This document shows positions 24,922 through 34,025 of a DNA stretch of 34,975 nucleotides, piece by piece. The notes beneath the pieces are model-generated. The model ran no database searches. It was not told the origin of the DNA and saw only the letters and a list, made by a program, of their open reading frames with translations. The number at the start of each line of letters is the position of its first letter. Within the stretch, counting starts at the first letter, position 1. The position numbers were made by a program, and so were the translations under genes. Source of the stretch: Mycobacterium sp. (GTDB lineage: Bacteria > Actinomycetota > Actinomycetes > Mycobacteriales > Mycobacteriaceae); contig JAGQTV010000059.1 of the NCBI GenBank assembly GCA_020438845.1, positions 1-34,975 of the forward strand, read 5' to 3'.

Positions 24922-25607
24922 TGTCGATGTCATCCCCGGGGTCGCCGGACGCGTATCAGCAGATCGGTGCGCAGTACGTCGCGTCTATGCGTGACGGCCT
25001 ATTGGGAAAGGTGTTGGAACAGGCCCGGTTTGGGGCGCTCGATCCGGAGTGGCGCAGCAGTGTCGTGCTGCCAAAGGAGCGACTGCAGCCGCAGATGGTC
25101 ACTGACGATGACCGGGCGGTGGTGATGGAAATCCAGCAGCTGCCGCGCCAGCCGTGGGAACCTGGTCAGGCCACTTGGCGGGTAGCGCTCAACGCGTGGT
25201 TCATTGCCCAGTTCGGGATCAACGAGCGAGCACGGGTACGCAGCGCTCAGACGCAGGTGACGCTACTCGAAATGCAGGGAATGACAGCCATGTCGAAGTT
25301 CACTGTCGCCGGCCTGACGGGGACCTATACCGACGACACGGTGCTCGAAGAGCTGACAGCGCTCCCCTACTCGGAGCTGCACGATCCCAACACCGCGGTG
25401 CACAGGGCTCAGCGCGATGAACTGATAGCGAGCTATCTTGCTGGGCTCGATGATGCCGGTATCAGCAATGACTGGGCTGAGTGGCTACGGGCGCGGTCAG
25501 AAACGTGGGGCAATCCCATGCTGCAGAACAAGTGGAACATCATGTTGAACGGCCCAAGCCTGCGAACAATGTGGCGGCTACCCGATTACTGGCACAACGC
25601 TGAGTAA
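24918..25607 (+). CDS. Hypothetical protein coupled to the FtsK-like gene (229 aa)
   Basis: GTG 24918 or ATG 24921 starts within the stop of the previous gene, with AAGGA about 10 bases upstream. The product is soluble and mostly helical, rich in Trp (QPWEPGQATWRVALNAW, DWAEWLRARSETW, MWRLPDYWHNAE). No signal peptide, membrane segment or known active-site motif is visible. It is tightly coupled to the FtsK-like protein, so the two probably function together. I do not recognise the family. Confidence 0.75.
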   Translation: MMSMSSPGSPDAYQQIGAQYVASMRDGLLGKVLEQARFGALDPEWRSSVVLPKERLQPQMVTDDDRAVVMEIQQLPRQPWEPGQATWRVALNAWFIAQFGINERARVRSAQTQVTLLEMQGMTAMSKFTVAGLTGTYTDDTVLEELTALPYSELHDPNTAVHRAQRDELIASYLAGLDDAGISNDWAEWLRARSETWGNPMLQNKWNIMLNGPSLRTMWRLPDYWHNAE

Positions 25608-25635
25608 CCACAATCGCTGCCACATCCGGTGTTTC

Positions 25636-25651
25636 TTCCCGAAGGTGGGAA
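25636..25651. terminator. Small hairpin between convergent genes
   Basis: TTCCC-GAAGGT-GGGAA is a perfect five-base stem in the 47-base gap between the convergent stops at 25607 and 25655. A terminator usable from both sides would be expected here. The stem is short and lacks a T-run, so the call is weak. Confidence 0.27.
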
Positions 25652-25654
25652 CCG

Positions 25655-26065
25655 CTAACTAGGTAGGTCCTCGTAGTGCAGCAGCACTACGGCGGCCGGA
25701 GTTTCCACAACGTGAAACTGAGTGATGGCGGCCGGCAGCTCGTGGGCGCAGCGCTCGGCCTCGGTCCAGGTGCTCACGCAGGCAGGGCAGTCGTGGTGAG
25801 CGAGGTGGGCCAGGCTGACGAGCAACGTGGTGACAGGTGCGGGATCAAGCATGGTCTCGTAATGGACTGTGAGCAGCGGTAATTGGCTGACGCTGTACGG
25901 GTGGCGGTAGAGCGAGGCGTGCGCGGTGGTCACCACAGGGTCAGCCTCGGCGCCGAAGCCGGGAATGTAGAGGGGACGTCCGTCGGTGAGGTGGTCAAGT
26001 CGGGATCTGGCGTAGCGGCCCACCTCGGAGGCGAGGACCAGTGGCGGCATGGTGCGGGTGCTCAT
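25655..26065 (-). CDS. Hypothetical protein with an H-C-x2-C cluster (136 aa)
   Basis: The ATG at 26065 overlaps the stop of the upstream gene (ATGA). The product has a cluster AHLAHHDCPACVSTW, then ERCAHE, that could bind a metal ion. The rest is beta-rich (PAAVVLLHYED) with no recognisable domain. It is the last gene of the long minus-strand unit coming from the right. The frame is open for 20 more codons upstream, but that part lies in the preceding gene. Its function is unknown. Confidence 0.78.
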   Translation of the reverse strand: MSTRTMPPLVLASEVGRYARSRLDHLTDGRPLYIPGFGAEADPVVTTAHASLYRHPYSVSQLPLLTVHYETMLDPAPVTTLLVSLAHLAHHDCPACVSTWTEAERCAHELPAAITQFHVVETPAAVVLLHYEDLPS

Positions 26066-26799
26066 AGCTCCAGCCCGCCTTGGGAGGTGTGGTGACGGCT
26101 GTGTCGGGGTCGGTGGTGCTCCCACCAGGCGTGTTGTTCGGGGGTGAGGCCGTCCTTGTCTGCGGCGGTGCGCTCGGCGGCGGCCTGCTGGTGCGTGGTG
26201 GTGTCCTGGGCTGCTTGGCGGGGCAGTAGGGCGGCCAGGCGGGGGTCTTCGTGCCAGCGGTCGCCGTAGACGGAGTGGCCGATCCAGAGCGCGATGGCGG
26301 GGGCGGCGGGTCCGGCCAGTTGTAGTGGCGGGGTGTGGTCGTCGGCGAAGGACATGGTGACTGCCCGGCGGTGGGGATCAGGGTAGAACTCAGCCATTTC
26401 GCTGTACCAGAACGATGTCCACCCGCCTTGGGGGCGGCTGCACATCAGCCGTTGGTTGGTGGTCAGGACAGCGGCTTCGCGGTAGTTGGTCCATTGGGGT
26501 TGGCTGTTGCGGTCGGCATCGCGTCGGCGCCGGTTGTTGACGACACCTTGGCCGGCCATGGCGGCGGCCATCAGGACCGGGTTGACCATGAAGGGGGCTT
26601 GGGCGCGTTCGTAGTTCCCGTTGCCGGCGGCCAGGCGGCTGTAGGTGGCGGGGCTGCTGAGGCGGGCGACCTCGTTGGAGTTCAGGAAGGGACCGTGCAC
26701 GGCCACGGTGGGGGGTTCTTTGCCTGAGCGTAAGGCCGTGGCGGTGCCGACTGCGTAACTCCACCACGGATCGGCTGCGGGCGCTGCTGGAGTGCTCAC
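26062..26799 (-). CDS. Hypothetical protein with a possible PH-like domain (245 aa)
   Basis: The GTG at 26799 overlaps the stop of the giant methylase-helicase gene (GTGA). The middle of the product (about 105-185) has the pattern of a bacterial PH-like domain: EAAVLTTNQRLMC, then GGWTSFWYSEMAEFYPDPHR, then AVTMSFAD and LQLAGPAAPAIALWIGHSVYG as the closing helix. The C-terminus is Gln/His-rich and polar. The PH-like call is from pattern alone. It is tightly coupled on both sides (GTGA upstream, ATGA downstream), so it is part of the same operon as the giant protein. Confidence 0.78.
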   Translation of the reverse strand: MSTPAAPAADPWWSYAVGTATALRSGKEPPTVAVHGPFLNSNEVARLSSPATYSRLAAGNGNYERAQAPFMVNPVLMAAAMAGQGVVNNRRRRDADRNSQPQWTNYREAAVLTTNQRLMCSRPQGGWTSFWYSEMAEFYPDPHRRAVTMSFADDHTPPLQLAGPAAPAIALWIGHSVYGDRWHEDPRLAALLPRQAAQDTTTHQQAAAERTAADKDGLTPEQHAWWEHHRPRHSRHHTSQGGLEL

Positions 26800-29700
26800 A
26801 GTGCCCTCCCCTCGTCGCCGCGGTGCTGTTGGTCCTCGCGTTGGGCGTCGCGGTACTCGCTGGCGCGGGCCTGTTCGGCGAGTCCTTGGGCGAAGCGGTA
26901 TTGATCGGCGGTGGCCAGCCCGGATTGTTCGATCAGGAATGGAGTGGGGTTCAGGTGCAGTGACCAGCCGGACTGGCGGCCGGCGGCCAGCAGTCTCTGC
27001 TCGGCTTCGGCAGCTTTGGCTTTCGCCGCCTCGGACTGGGCCTCCAGTTGCAGCAGAGTGGTCAAGGTGGTGTGTTCTTCGCGTTTGGCTGCGAGCTCTT
27101 CGCCACGGTCGAATGGCTCGACCTCGGTGTTGGTGAGGTCGGTCAGGGAGTCTGTGAGGTGGTCGTGCTGGACCTTGAGTCGCTGGTGGTGGGCGGGAAG
27201 GTCTTTGTAGAGGTTCTCCACTCGGGTCAGCAGTCCGCGGGCTTTGGCGCTGCTTGCCCCGTTGGTCTCCCCCACCTTCGGTGCGCTGTCGTGCAGGTCT
27301 TGGATAGTGAACGCGATTTCGGCTGAGGGGCCTTCAAGGGTGACCCAGAGTCGGTCGCCTACATGGTCACGGCGGGCGTGGAGAGCGATGCCGTTGATGG
27401 CGGTGTTCAGTGGCCGACTGTCGTGGGATGCTGCGTTACTCAGGGAGCCGTAGACGCGGCGGCAGACTTCGGCAAAAGGCGCTGCGCAGTCCTTGCGTTC
27501 GGGGTAGCGGCGTCCTTCGACCACGATGTCGGCTGGGGCGTCGGCGGGCTGGGATGCCATCGCCTCCAGGGTGGGGGTGAGTGCGTCCAGTTGGGCGGTG
27601 GTGATGTCCAGTTGCCGCTGGCGTTGCCGGATATCGCGGTCGCGGGCAGCCATGCCGTCGTGGTAGGCCCGTTCCAGCGCGGCGAGGTGCTCGATCTCGT
27701 CTTGGAGCTGGACCTGGCGGACGTAGCGGGGATCTCCGGTGGCCAGCGCCTTGGTTTCGGCGGCCGCGACGGTCATCTCGTTGCCGCCGATGTCATCGAC
27801 TTCATCGACACTGATGTCGGCGCGTTTGACCTGTGCGATGAACAGTGACTTGGCTTCGATTTTCTGCCACATCACCACGTCGTAAGAGCCTTCTACGACG
27901 TAGTTAAAGATGCTGACTGTCTCGTTCTGGTTTCCTTGCCGGATGATGCGGCCTTCGCGCTGTTCGAGATCGGCTGGCCGCCACGGTACATCGACGTGAT
28001 GTAGTGCGACAGCACGGGTTTGAACGTTCGTCCCGGTTCCCATTTTCTCGGTGGAGCCGATGAGCACCGACACCTGGCCGCGGTTGCATTCATCGAACAA
28101 CCGCAGCTTGTCTTCGGCTTTCTCGGCGTCGTGGATGAAGCGGATCTTCTCGGCCGGCATACCCCGGGCGATCAGGTCGTCGCGGATCGCGCCGTACATG
28201 TTGAAGTCATTCTTCTTCTTGCCGCCCTTGCTGGGTGTACCGCGGTCGCAGAAAACGATTTGCAGGCCGCCGGGGGTGGGCATGTCATGGCCGTACTGGG
28301 GGTCTTTGTAGATGGTGTCGGCGTACTGCCGGTGTACGGCCATGATGTTCTCGGCGACCGCGGCGGTCCGGGAGTGGGTGGGCTCGGGTAGATGGACCAT
28401 GCGAGGGTCGAGACTGGCTTCGCGGCCATCGTTGGAGATTTTCAGGATATTGTCGCGGGCAAGGTTTTTCGGGTCCAGGTCGCCGGATCGGTAGCCGAGG
28501 TCGGTGATGAAGTCCCGAAGGGTTTGATCGGCTGGGATGCTGACGATGGTGCGCTTGCCGTCGTTGCTGAGTTCGGGCAGCTTCAAGCCGATCTGATCCC
28601 GGGTGATGACATCGGTGAACACCGACGAAATGCGGAGTAACTCTTGGAGGTTGCAGAACTTTCCGACTCGGGTAACCGGCCGCAGCTGTGTGCCGGTCGC
28701 GTTGACTTCGACGGTGTTCACGGTCGCGGTGAAGGTGGTCGCCCAGTCGTTGATATGCAGGACCCCGGCATCTTCGAGCAGATCGGGGCGCAGATAGCGT
28801 TGCATGACATATAGCTCGCCGAGCGAGTTGGCGATCGGGGTTCCGGTCGCGAAACTGGCGACTCGCTCGTCGGCGGGGGTGGGTGTACGGCCGGCGGCGA
28901 TAGCGTCCTCGCGGCGGCGACCTCGCAGCAGTTCCATTTTCATGGCCAGGTCGTCGGCGCGTTCGGAGCCGTCCGGGCAGGCGAGTTCCTTGACGGGGCT
29001 CAGTCGGGTCCGGTTCTTATACATGTGGGCTTCGTCAATCATCAGGTAGTCACACCCGGTGTGTTCGAACAGAAGTCCGGTGTCTTTGCCGTCTTGGTCG
29101 GTGAGTTTTTCCAGCTTCGATTCGTAGCGTTGCAGTGCTGCCTCCAGCCGTTTGACGGTGGCGGCGGTGGCGTTGTCTCCGGTGATGTTCTCCAGGGATT
29201 CGCGCAGCATCTTCGACTCTCGGGCGATGTAGTCGCGCTGGGCATCCTGCCCGACGGGAATGCCCATGAACAACGATTCCGGGGCGATCACCATGTCCCA
29301 GTCCGAGGTGGCTGATTGGGCCACGAATCGGCGGCGGCCGGCGGGATCTGTGCCGGGGGTGCCGAGCAGGATATCTGCGCCGGGGTACCACCACTTGGCT
29401 TCTTTTCCTACCTGCTCGATGATGTGGTTGGGGACCACGATCCAGGGCTGGCGGGCCAGTCCGAGGCGGCGCAGTTCCATGGCTGCCATGAACATTGTCC
29501 CCGATTTGCCCGCTCCCACAACGTGATCGAGAAGAACGTTGGGTTCTGCGATGATGCGGGCTACCGCGTCGCGCTGGTGGGTGTGTGGGGTGAACCGGTG
29601 TGACAGGCCGGGCAGCGTCAGCGCCGCGCCGCTGTATTTGGGGGCGCGCAGGCTGTTGAAGCGTTCGTTGTAGGTGGCCACCAGTTCGGCGCGACGGGTG

Positions 29701-32666
29701 TCATCGGCGAACACCCAGTTCTGGAATGCCTCGCTGATCTTGGTGGCTTTGGCTTGCGCAGCCACGGTGGCGTTGCGGTTGACGCCGGTCCGGCCGGTGG
29801 TTTCGGTCTCCTCTTTGGTATATCGGATGGCGATTTCCTGGTTATTGCACACCATTTCCAGCAGCGAGATGGCATCTCGTTTGGGGAACCGGGTGCCCCA
29901 GGTCTCGGTCATGGCGGCGCTGTTGCGGCTCTGGCACTCGATCGACCAGACCCCTTGCACATGGTCGGCTTTCACATGCACTGGCGCGGCGTCGGCGGCT
30001 TTGAATGTCTCGCTGGCGAACTGTGCGACGTATTTGGCGGCGATCCACGGTGATCCGGGGCGAGCGCTGATCTGGCTGGCTTCGCGGTCGACGGGCTGGA
30101 CTTCGCGCAGGGCGGCGGCGTACTCGTGGTATCGCGGGTCGTGTTCGGCTGCGAGTTCTGCGTGTCGTAGCTGTTGGCGGACATTGCCCGACAGTGCTTG
30201 CGCGGCGGGAATGAGAATCTCTGGATCGCGTAGCGACGGGAAGACCAGTCCGCGCATCTTCTCCCGCGCGGCGGCGGGGTCGGTGTTCAGCAGTGTGGCG
30301 ATGTGCGCAATATCGACGCCACCGTTGTGGTCCAGGCTGATGGCGAGGGCCTCTTCGGCGGTCTCCGCGCGGTCGCGGACCTGCGGTGGGCTCAGCAGGT
30401 CTACCGAGAAGATGGGTGCCTTGCGCGTCTGCCCGGTGAGTTCGTCGTAGCCCTCCAGCGCCAGCACTGTGGTCCAGCCGGGATCGTTGCGCAAGGCGGT
30501 GACGATGTGCGGGCGCATCTTGTACTGGCTGGGGGTTTCCCAGGCCTGCTCGTCCCACGCCTCGAGGAGTTCGGCGGGCACGGTGTGCTGCTCTGGGTTC
30601 TTCTGACGCCACCGCTCAATGGATTTCGCGAACGACTTGTCGTGGCGGTCTTGGGTGATGATGGAGGGCTTACTCCACTTGAAGCGTTGGATAGGACCGT
30701 GTTTGGCGACGTAGGTGTCGTAGAGCCGGTTGAGTTCACCGCGCAGTTGTTCACGGACCTCGCTGGGCTGACCGGCCCGTTGTGATGACACGACCGCATT
30801 GGCAACATCACGCAGTTTGAGCAGGTGAATGGTTTCCTGCTTGCGGGTGTTGAAGACCTTCGCAGTCGCCCAGGTGTCCCCGGTCCAGGTCTGGAACTCA
30901 TCAGTTGCTTCATCGAAGCGCAGGGTGTCGCGGGCCGGGAGTCTCGTGGTGACGGCGGTGATGAGGCCGGGGTCGAAGCTGACGTCGCTAACCTCGGTCA
31001 GCGAGGCGGCGGTGGCGGTGAGTCCTTGGCCTCGATTCCGCGCAGTGTCGATGATGGTGCGCAGGCGGTGCCCGACTTGCAGAGCCAAGGGGCTGGATTC
31101 GTCGGCAGTGACGTTGAGGGTCTGGTGGCCGTGGATTCCGTGGCCGAGGCTGGGGCGTCCGAGGACGTTCTCGGGATGGTCGTGGAAGTAGGAGTTGATG
31201 TCGATCTCGGTATCGGTGCCATCATCGGCAGCCACAGTCAGCGGTGCAGTGTGTAGCCAGTCGTCAGCGCCGCCGTCGATAACCCGGTCAGCTTCGCGGC
31301 GGCGTAGCACGAGAATGTCGGTGACCACTTCGGTGCCGGCGACACGCCGGAAGGCGTTGGAGGGCAGACGTATTGCGCCTAGCAGGTCGGCGCGGGACAG
31401 GATTTCGCGGCGAGCCTTGGGGTCGGCGTTGTCCATGGTGAAGCGGCTGGTGAGAACGATCTGGTAGCCGCCGGGTGCGGTGAGGTCCAAGGACTTGACG
31501 ATGAAGTGGTTGTGGATGGACAGCCGGCGCGGGTTGTAGGCGGGATCGCGTAGCGCGAAGTTCCCGAACGGGACGTTGCCGATCACCGCGGCAAAGGAAC
31601 CGTTGGGGACGTTGGTGGTTTCGTAGCCTTCGGCCCGAACCTGCGCAGAGGGGTAGAGGTAGGCGGTGATGGCTGCGCTGATGGGATCTTTCTCGACGCC
31701 GACCATCTGCGCGGTCTCGGGCGCCAAGCCGATGAACGTTCCCGCGCCACACCCGGGCTCCAGGACCCGACCGCCGGTAAAACCAGCGTGCTGCAACGCT
31801 TTCCACATCTGCTCAGCGATGGCGGGGTCGGTGTAGTGGGCATTGAGCGTGCTTCTGGACGCGGCTTGGTATTGGTCGGGGCCCAGGGCCTCCTTGAGGT
31901 AGTCGCGCTGAGCCGCGTAGGTGTCGCTGCGGGTGTCGAAGACCTCGGGGATCGCGCCCCATCCCGACCAGCGGGCCAGGATGTCTTGTTCAGCGGCGGT
32001 GGCATGGCGGGCTTGGCCTTGGAGCTCGATGAGCGTGTCGATGGCGGCGAGGTTCGCGGTGAGCCGGGCTTTCGCCCCGGACGGGACCGCGATGGTGGTT
32101 CCGGGACGGTAGTCGATGGCCGGCGGTGAGGGCACTGCCGGTGTCTCGTTCTCACGCTGGCCGGTATCGCTGGCATCTGCGTCGGGCATCGACTGCGGAG
32201 CGCTGACGCGGGCCGGTGCCGCGGTGACATCAGTAGTTGCGGCCAGTGGAGTATGGGTCGTGTCGTCGCGGCTCGGTGCGGTGCGTTGGGGTCGCTTGAG
32301 GGTCAGCGCGTCGATAGCTGCCGAAGGCACCTGGTCGGGTTGGGCGCTGTCGTGGTCGGGTGCTGCTGGGATGAGCGGCGGTAGCGGGGCGCCACCGGGG
32401 TCGATGACGCGAGGATCGGTCGGCAGGTCAAAGCTGTCCTCGGCAAAGAGCGCAAGCTGTGGGTCGTCCTCGGCGAGAGGTTGAGCTTTACGCTTGCGGG
32501 CTACTCGGGCGGGTACCCCTCGGCCGTCATCGCTTCGGCGACTTCGACTCCCAGGTCGTGGGTCAGGCGATGGCCCGGGGCGGTGGGAATCACCCGGTTT
32601 TCTTCCAGCCGGGTTGCCAGCAGATACGCCGCCTTGACTCGGAACATCGCGCTGCGGTCCGGCCAC
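26796..32666 (-). CDS. Giant DarB-like DNA methyltransferase-helicase fusion
   Basis: Residue numbers are from GTG 32666 (1956 aa). A proline/alanine-rich N-terminus is followed by a methyltransferase domain with motif I RVLEPGCGAGTFIGLAP (near 300) and the catalytic VIGNVPFGNF (NVPF variant of NPPF/Y). An SF2 helicase follows, with Walker A HVVGAGKSGTM near 1052, MIDEAHMYKN near 1210, and GSTEKMGTGTNVQ and REGRIIRQGNQ near 1540-1575. A coiled-coil-like C-terminus ends it. Such proteins (phage P1 DarB and relatives) are carried by phages and conjugative elements to protect or modify their DNA during transfer. The start is doubtful: the frame remains open to ATG 33137, but 32501-33079 in another frame is clearly protein-coding. 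The sequence before VARKRKAQPLAEDDPQLALF looks like a shadow. Confidence 0.88.
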   Translation of the reverse strand: MAGPQRDVPSQGGVSAGNPAGRKPGDSHRPGPSPDPRPGSRSRRSDDGRGVPARVARKRKAQPLAEDDPQLALFAEDSFDLPTDPRVIDPGGAPLPPLIPAAPDHDSAQPDQVPSAAIDALTLKRPQRTAPSRDDTTHTPLAATTDVTAAPARVSAPQSMPDADASDTGQRENETPAVPSPPAIDYRPGTTIAVPSGAKARLTANLAAIDTLIELQGQARHATAAEQDILARWSGWGAIPEVFDTRSDTYAAQRDYLKEALGPDQYQAASRSTLNAHYTDPAIAEQMWKALQHAGFTGGRVLEPGCGAGTFIGLAPETAQMVGVEKDPISAAITAYLYPSAQVRAEGYETTNVPNGSFAAVIGNVPFGNFALRDPAYNPRRLSIHNHFIVKSLDLTAPGGYQIVLTSRFTMDNADPKARREILSRADLLGAIRLPSNAFRRVAGTEVVTDILVLRRREADRVIDGGADDWLHTAPLTVAADDGTDTEIDINSYFHDHPENVLGRPSLGHGIHGHQTLNVTADESSPLALQVGHRLRTIIDTARNRGQGLTATAASLTEVSDVSFDPGLITAVTTRLPARDTLRFDEATDEFQTWTGDTWATAKVFNTRKQETIHLLKLRDVANAVVSSQRAGQPSEVREQLRGELNRLYDTYVAKHGPIQRFKWSKPSIITQDRHDKSFAKSIERWRQKNPEQHTVPAELLEAWDEQAWETPSQYKMRPHIVTALRNDPGWTTVLALEGYDELTGQTRKAPIFSVDLLSPPQVRDRAETAEEALAISLDHNGGVDIAHIATLLNTDPAAAREKMRGLVFPSLRDPEILIPAAQALSGNVRQQLRHAELAAEHDPRYHEYAAALREVQPVDREASQISARPGSPWIAAKYVAQFASETFKAADAAPVHVKADHVQGVWSIECQSRNSAAMTETWGTRFPKRDAISLLEMVCNNQEIAIRYTKEETETTGRTGVNRNATVAAQAKATKISEAFQNWVFADDTRRAELVATYNERFNSLRAPKYSGAALTLPGLSHRFTPHTHQRDAVARIIAEPNVLLDHVVGAGKSGTMFMAAMELRRLGLARQPWIVVPNHIIEQVGKEAKWWYPGADILLGTPGTDPAGRRRFVAQSATSDWDMVIAPESLFMGIPVGQDAQRDYIARESKMLRESLENITGDNATAATVKRLEAALQRYESKLEKLTDQDGKDTGLLFEHTGCDYLMIDEAHMYKNRTRLSPVKELACPDGSERADDLAMKMELLRGRRREDAIAAGRTPTPADERVASFATGTPIANSLGELYVMQRYLRPDLLEDAGVLHINDWATTFTATVNTVEVNATGTQLRPVTRVGKFCNLQELLRISSVFTDVITRDQIGLKLPELSNDGKRTIVSIPADQTLRDFITDLGYRSGDLDPKNLARDNILKISNDGREASLDPRMVHLPEPTHSRTAAVAENIMAVHRQYADTIYKDPQYGHDMPTPGGLQIVFCDRGTPSKGGKKKNDFNMYGAIRDDLIARGMPAEKIRFIHDAEKAEDKLRLFDECNRGQVSVLIGSTEKMGTGTNVQTRAVALHHVDVPWRPADLEQREGRIIRQGNQNETVSIFNYVVEGSYDVVMWQKIEAKSLFIAQVKRADISVDEVDDIGGNEMTVAAAETKALATGDPRYVRQVQLQDEIEHLAALERAYHDGMAARDRDIRQRQRQLDITTAQLDALTPTLEAMASQPADAPADIVVEGRRYPERKDCAAPFAEVCRRVYGSLSNAASHDSRPLNTAINGIALHARRDHVGDRLWVTLEGPSAEIAFTIQDLHDSAPKVGETNGASSAKARGLLTRVENLYKDLPAHHQRLKVQHDHLTDSLTDLTNTEVEPFDRGEELAAKREEHTTLTTLLQLEAQSEAAKAKAAEAEQRLLAAGRQSGWSLHLNPTPFLIEQSGLATADQYRFAQGLAEQARASEYRDAQREDQQHRGDEGRAL

Positions 32667-33079
32667 AGATGGTCTGCGAGTTCCTCGATCTGTTCGCTCG
32701 GCTCGGCTCGATACACCAGGTGTCGCCACCGGTGAGTCCAGGGAATGTCGGCCGGTGTGGGCGGCTTGCTGTCGTGGCCCTCCGGTGGCTGCGGAATCAA
32801 GTCGTACAGGCTCTGCCGCACGATCGCTTCGCGTGCGTTCTGCAAGGCCGTCTCGTGCAGGCCGACCGTCGTCGCGTGGTCGGGCTGACTGCGATGCTGC
32901 TGGGTCCAGCTCTGCACTGCCTGCTCCCCCAGCTCCAGTGCCAGCGTCGCGGCCTGATCGTCCAGCCGCTGGGTCACCAGGCTCAAGAACAGCTCTGTCT
33001 GCTCCGGGGACCACTGCGCTGGTATACCGATCTGGCGGTGATACACCTGGTCGACGGCTTGGCGCATCCACTCGGTCAC
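32501..33079 (-). CDS. Hypothetical helical protein upstream of the giant gene (192 aa)
   Basis: From GTG 33079 (VTEWMRQAVDQVYHRQIG) the product is soluble and helical, with WSPEQTELFLSLVTQRL, LALELGEQAVQSWTQQ, and FRVKAAYLLATRLEENRVI. This is a much more protein-like pattern than the Arg/Pro/Gly-rich alternative frame over the same bases. It has no known domain. It ends at TAG 32501-32503, where the giant frame (VARKRKAQPL) becomes protein-like, but with no ordinary start codon there. So the two may be coupled by a start inside this gene or by frameshifting. In-frame codons upstream to ATG 33172 look non-coding. Confidence 0.75.
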   Translation of the reverse strand: MTEWMRQAVDQVYHRQIGIPAQWSPEQTELFLSLVTQRLDDQAATLALELGEQAVQSWTQQHRSQPDHATTVGLHETALQNAREAIVRQSLYDLIPQPPEGHDSKPPTPADIPWTHRWRHLVYRAEPSEQIEELADHLWPDRSAMFRVKAAYLLATRLEENRVIPTAPGHRLTHDLGVEVAEAMTAEGYPPE

Positions 33080-33164
33080 TGTGACTGTGCTCCGATTCCT
33101 CGACGCTGAACAGACCCTGGTCCTCGGTGTCGGCCATAGTCGGCGCTCCCCTACTGCAATACCG

Positions 33165-34025
33165 CTAGTCATGGATTTCTCCCGTTCCTGCGGCATCACC
33201 CTGTTCGGGGTCGCCCATCTCCGACAACAGCAACGCGTCAAGGCGTTCTCTGTCACCAAGTTCACTGATCGCGACACTGACACGCTCCAGCGCCTCGTCT
33301 ACATCCGAATGTAGCTGAGTAAGGCTCTGACTCTGGCGGGTCAGACGCACCTTCACCGCATTGAGTGTGTCCAGGGCACCATTGAGCGGAACCAACGCCG
33401 GGTTCGGCGCCACCTTGGGCCCTTTGCGCACCGGGGTACCGCCGCGCAGCGCGGTGAGCGCAGATCCACGCTCCCACAGCAAGAAGGTGTCGATGCGATC
33501 GAGGGTCTCTGCGCTCGGGCCGAAGCCTCGCTTACCCAGAGTCGCCAGCGTCGCGCGGGCCGGTCCCCCAATGGCGGCGAACTTCGATTTCGTCATATTG
33601 AGCTCGCGCAGGCGCTGATCGATCCACCGGAGCAGATGGTTGTAGTCCCAGCCAGCAGGATCTTCGAACGCCGTATCGAAGACATCGTTGAGCGCTGCCG
33701 TCGCCGCAGCGACATCCTCTTCCGGCGCGTCGACCGGCGGGGCCGGCAACTTGCCGTAAACGCCATCCTCGCGCGGTACAGGATCACCACCGTGCAGCGC
33801 CCGTTCTGCTGATCCAGGCTCCCAGCTCAGCAGGTCATCGAGCTTGGCCAGGGTTCGGTAGCTCGGCACCCGGTCGGCACCCTGAGTGATCGCTGTCAGC
33901 GTCGAGCGCGACAGAATTCCGTACTCGGATGCGGCAAGCACAGACAGTCCCAGCCGACGTAGGCGTGCCTTAACGTGGCGGGCGAGGAGGGCGACATCGG
34001 GGTCGCCGGGGTGGTCCTGGTCCAC
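33165..34025 (-). CDS. Regulator-like protein with two tandem HTH domains
   Basis: The GTG at 34025 gives a 286-aa product. Residues about 13-82 form an XRE-like helix-turn-helix (LGLSVLAASEYGILSRSTLT, LSWEPGSAERALHGGDPV). Residues about 130-198 form a second copy (LNMTKSKFAAIGGPARATLA, LLWERGSALTALRGGTPV). Both share the L-x-W-E-x-GSA-x2-AL-x-GG-x-PV ending. A coiled-coil-like C-terminus (TLNAVKVRLTRQSQSLTQLH, then DEALERVSVAISELGDRERL) probably allows dimerisation. The two DNA-binding heads suggest binding to a bipartite site. It lies first after the partition-like genes, with a 203-base gap upstream that contains its promoter, and could regulate the long minus-strand operon. Confidence 0.83.
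   Translation of the reverse strand: MDQDHPGDPDVALLARHVKARLRRLGLSVLAASEYGILSRSTLTAITQGADRVPSYRTLAKLDDLLSWEPGSAERALHGGDPVPREDGVYGKLPAPPVDAPEEDVAAATAALNDVFDTAFEDPAGWDYNHLLRWIDQRLRELNMTKSKFAAIGGPARATLATLGKRGFGPSAETLDRIDTFLLWERGSALTALRGGTPVRKGPKVAPNPALVPLNGALDTLNAVKVRLTRQSQSLTQLHSDVDEALERVSVAISELGDRERLDALLLSEMGDPEQGDAAGTGEIHD

Noticed and set aside
32667-33137. N-terminal extension of the giant methylase-helicase to ATG 33137
   Set aside because: The translated stretch is Arg/Gly/Pro-rich and overlaps a convincing gene in another frame. It is kept only as a frameshift question because its first 20 residues look plausible.
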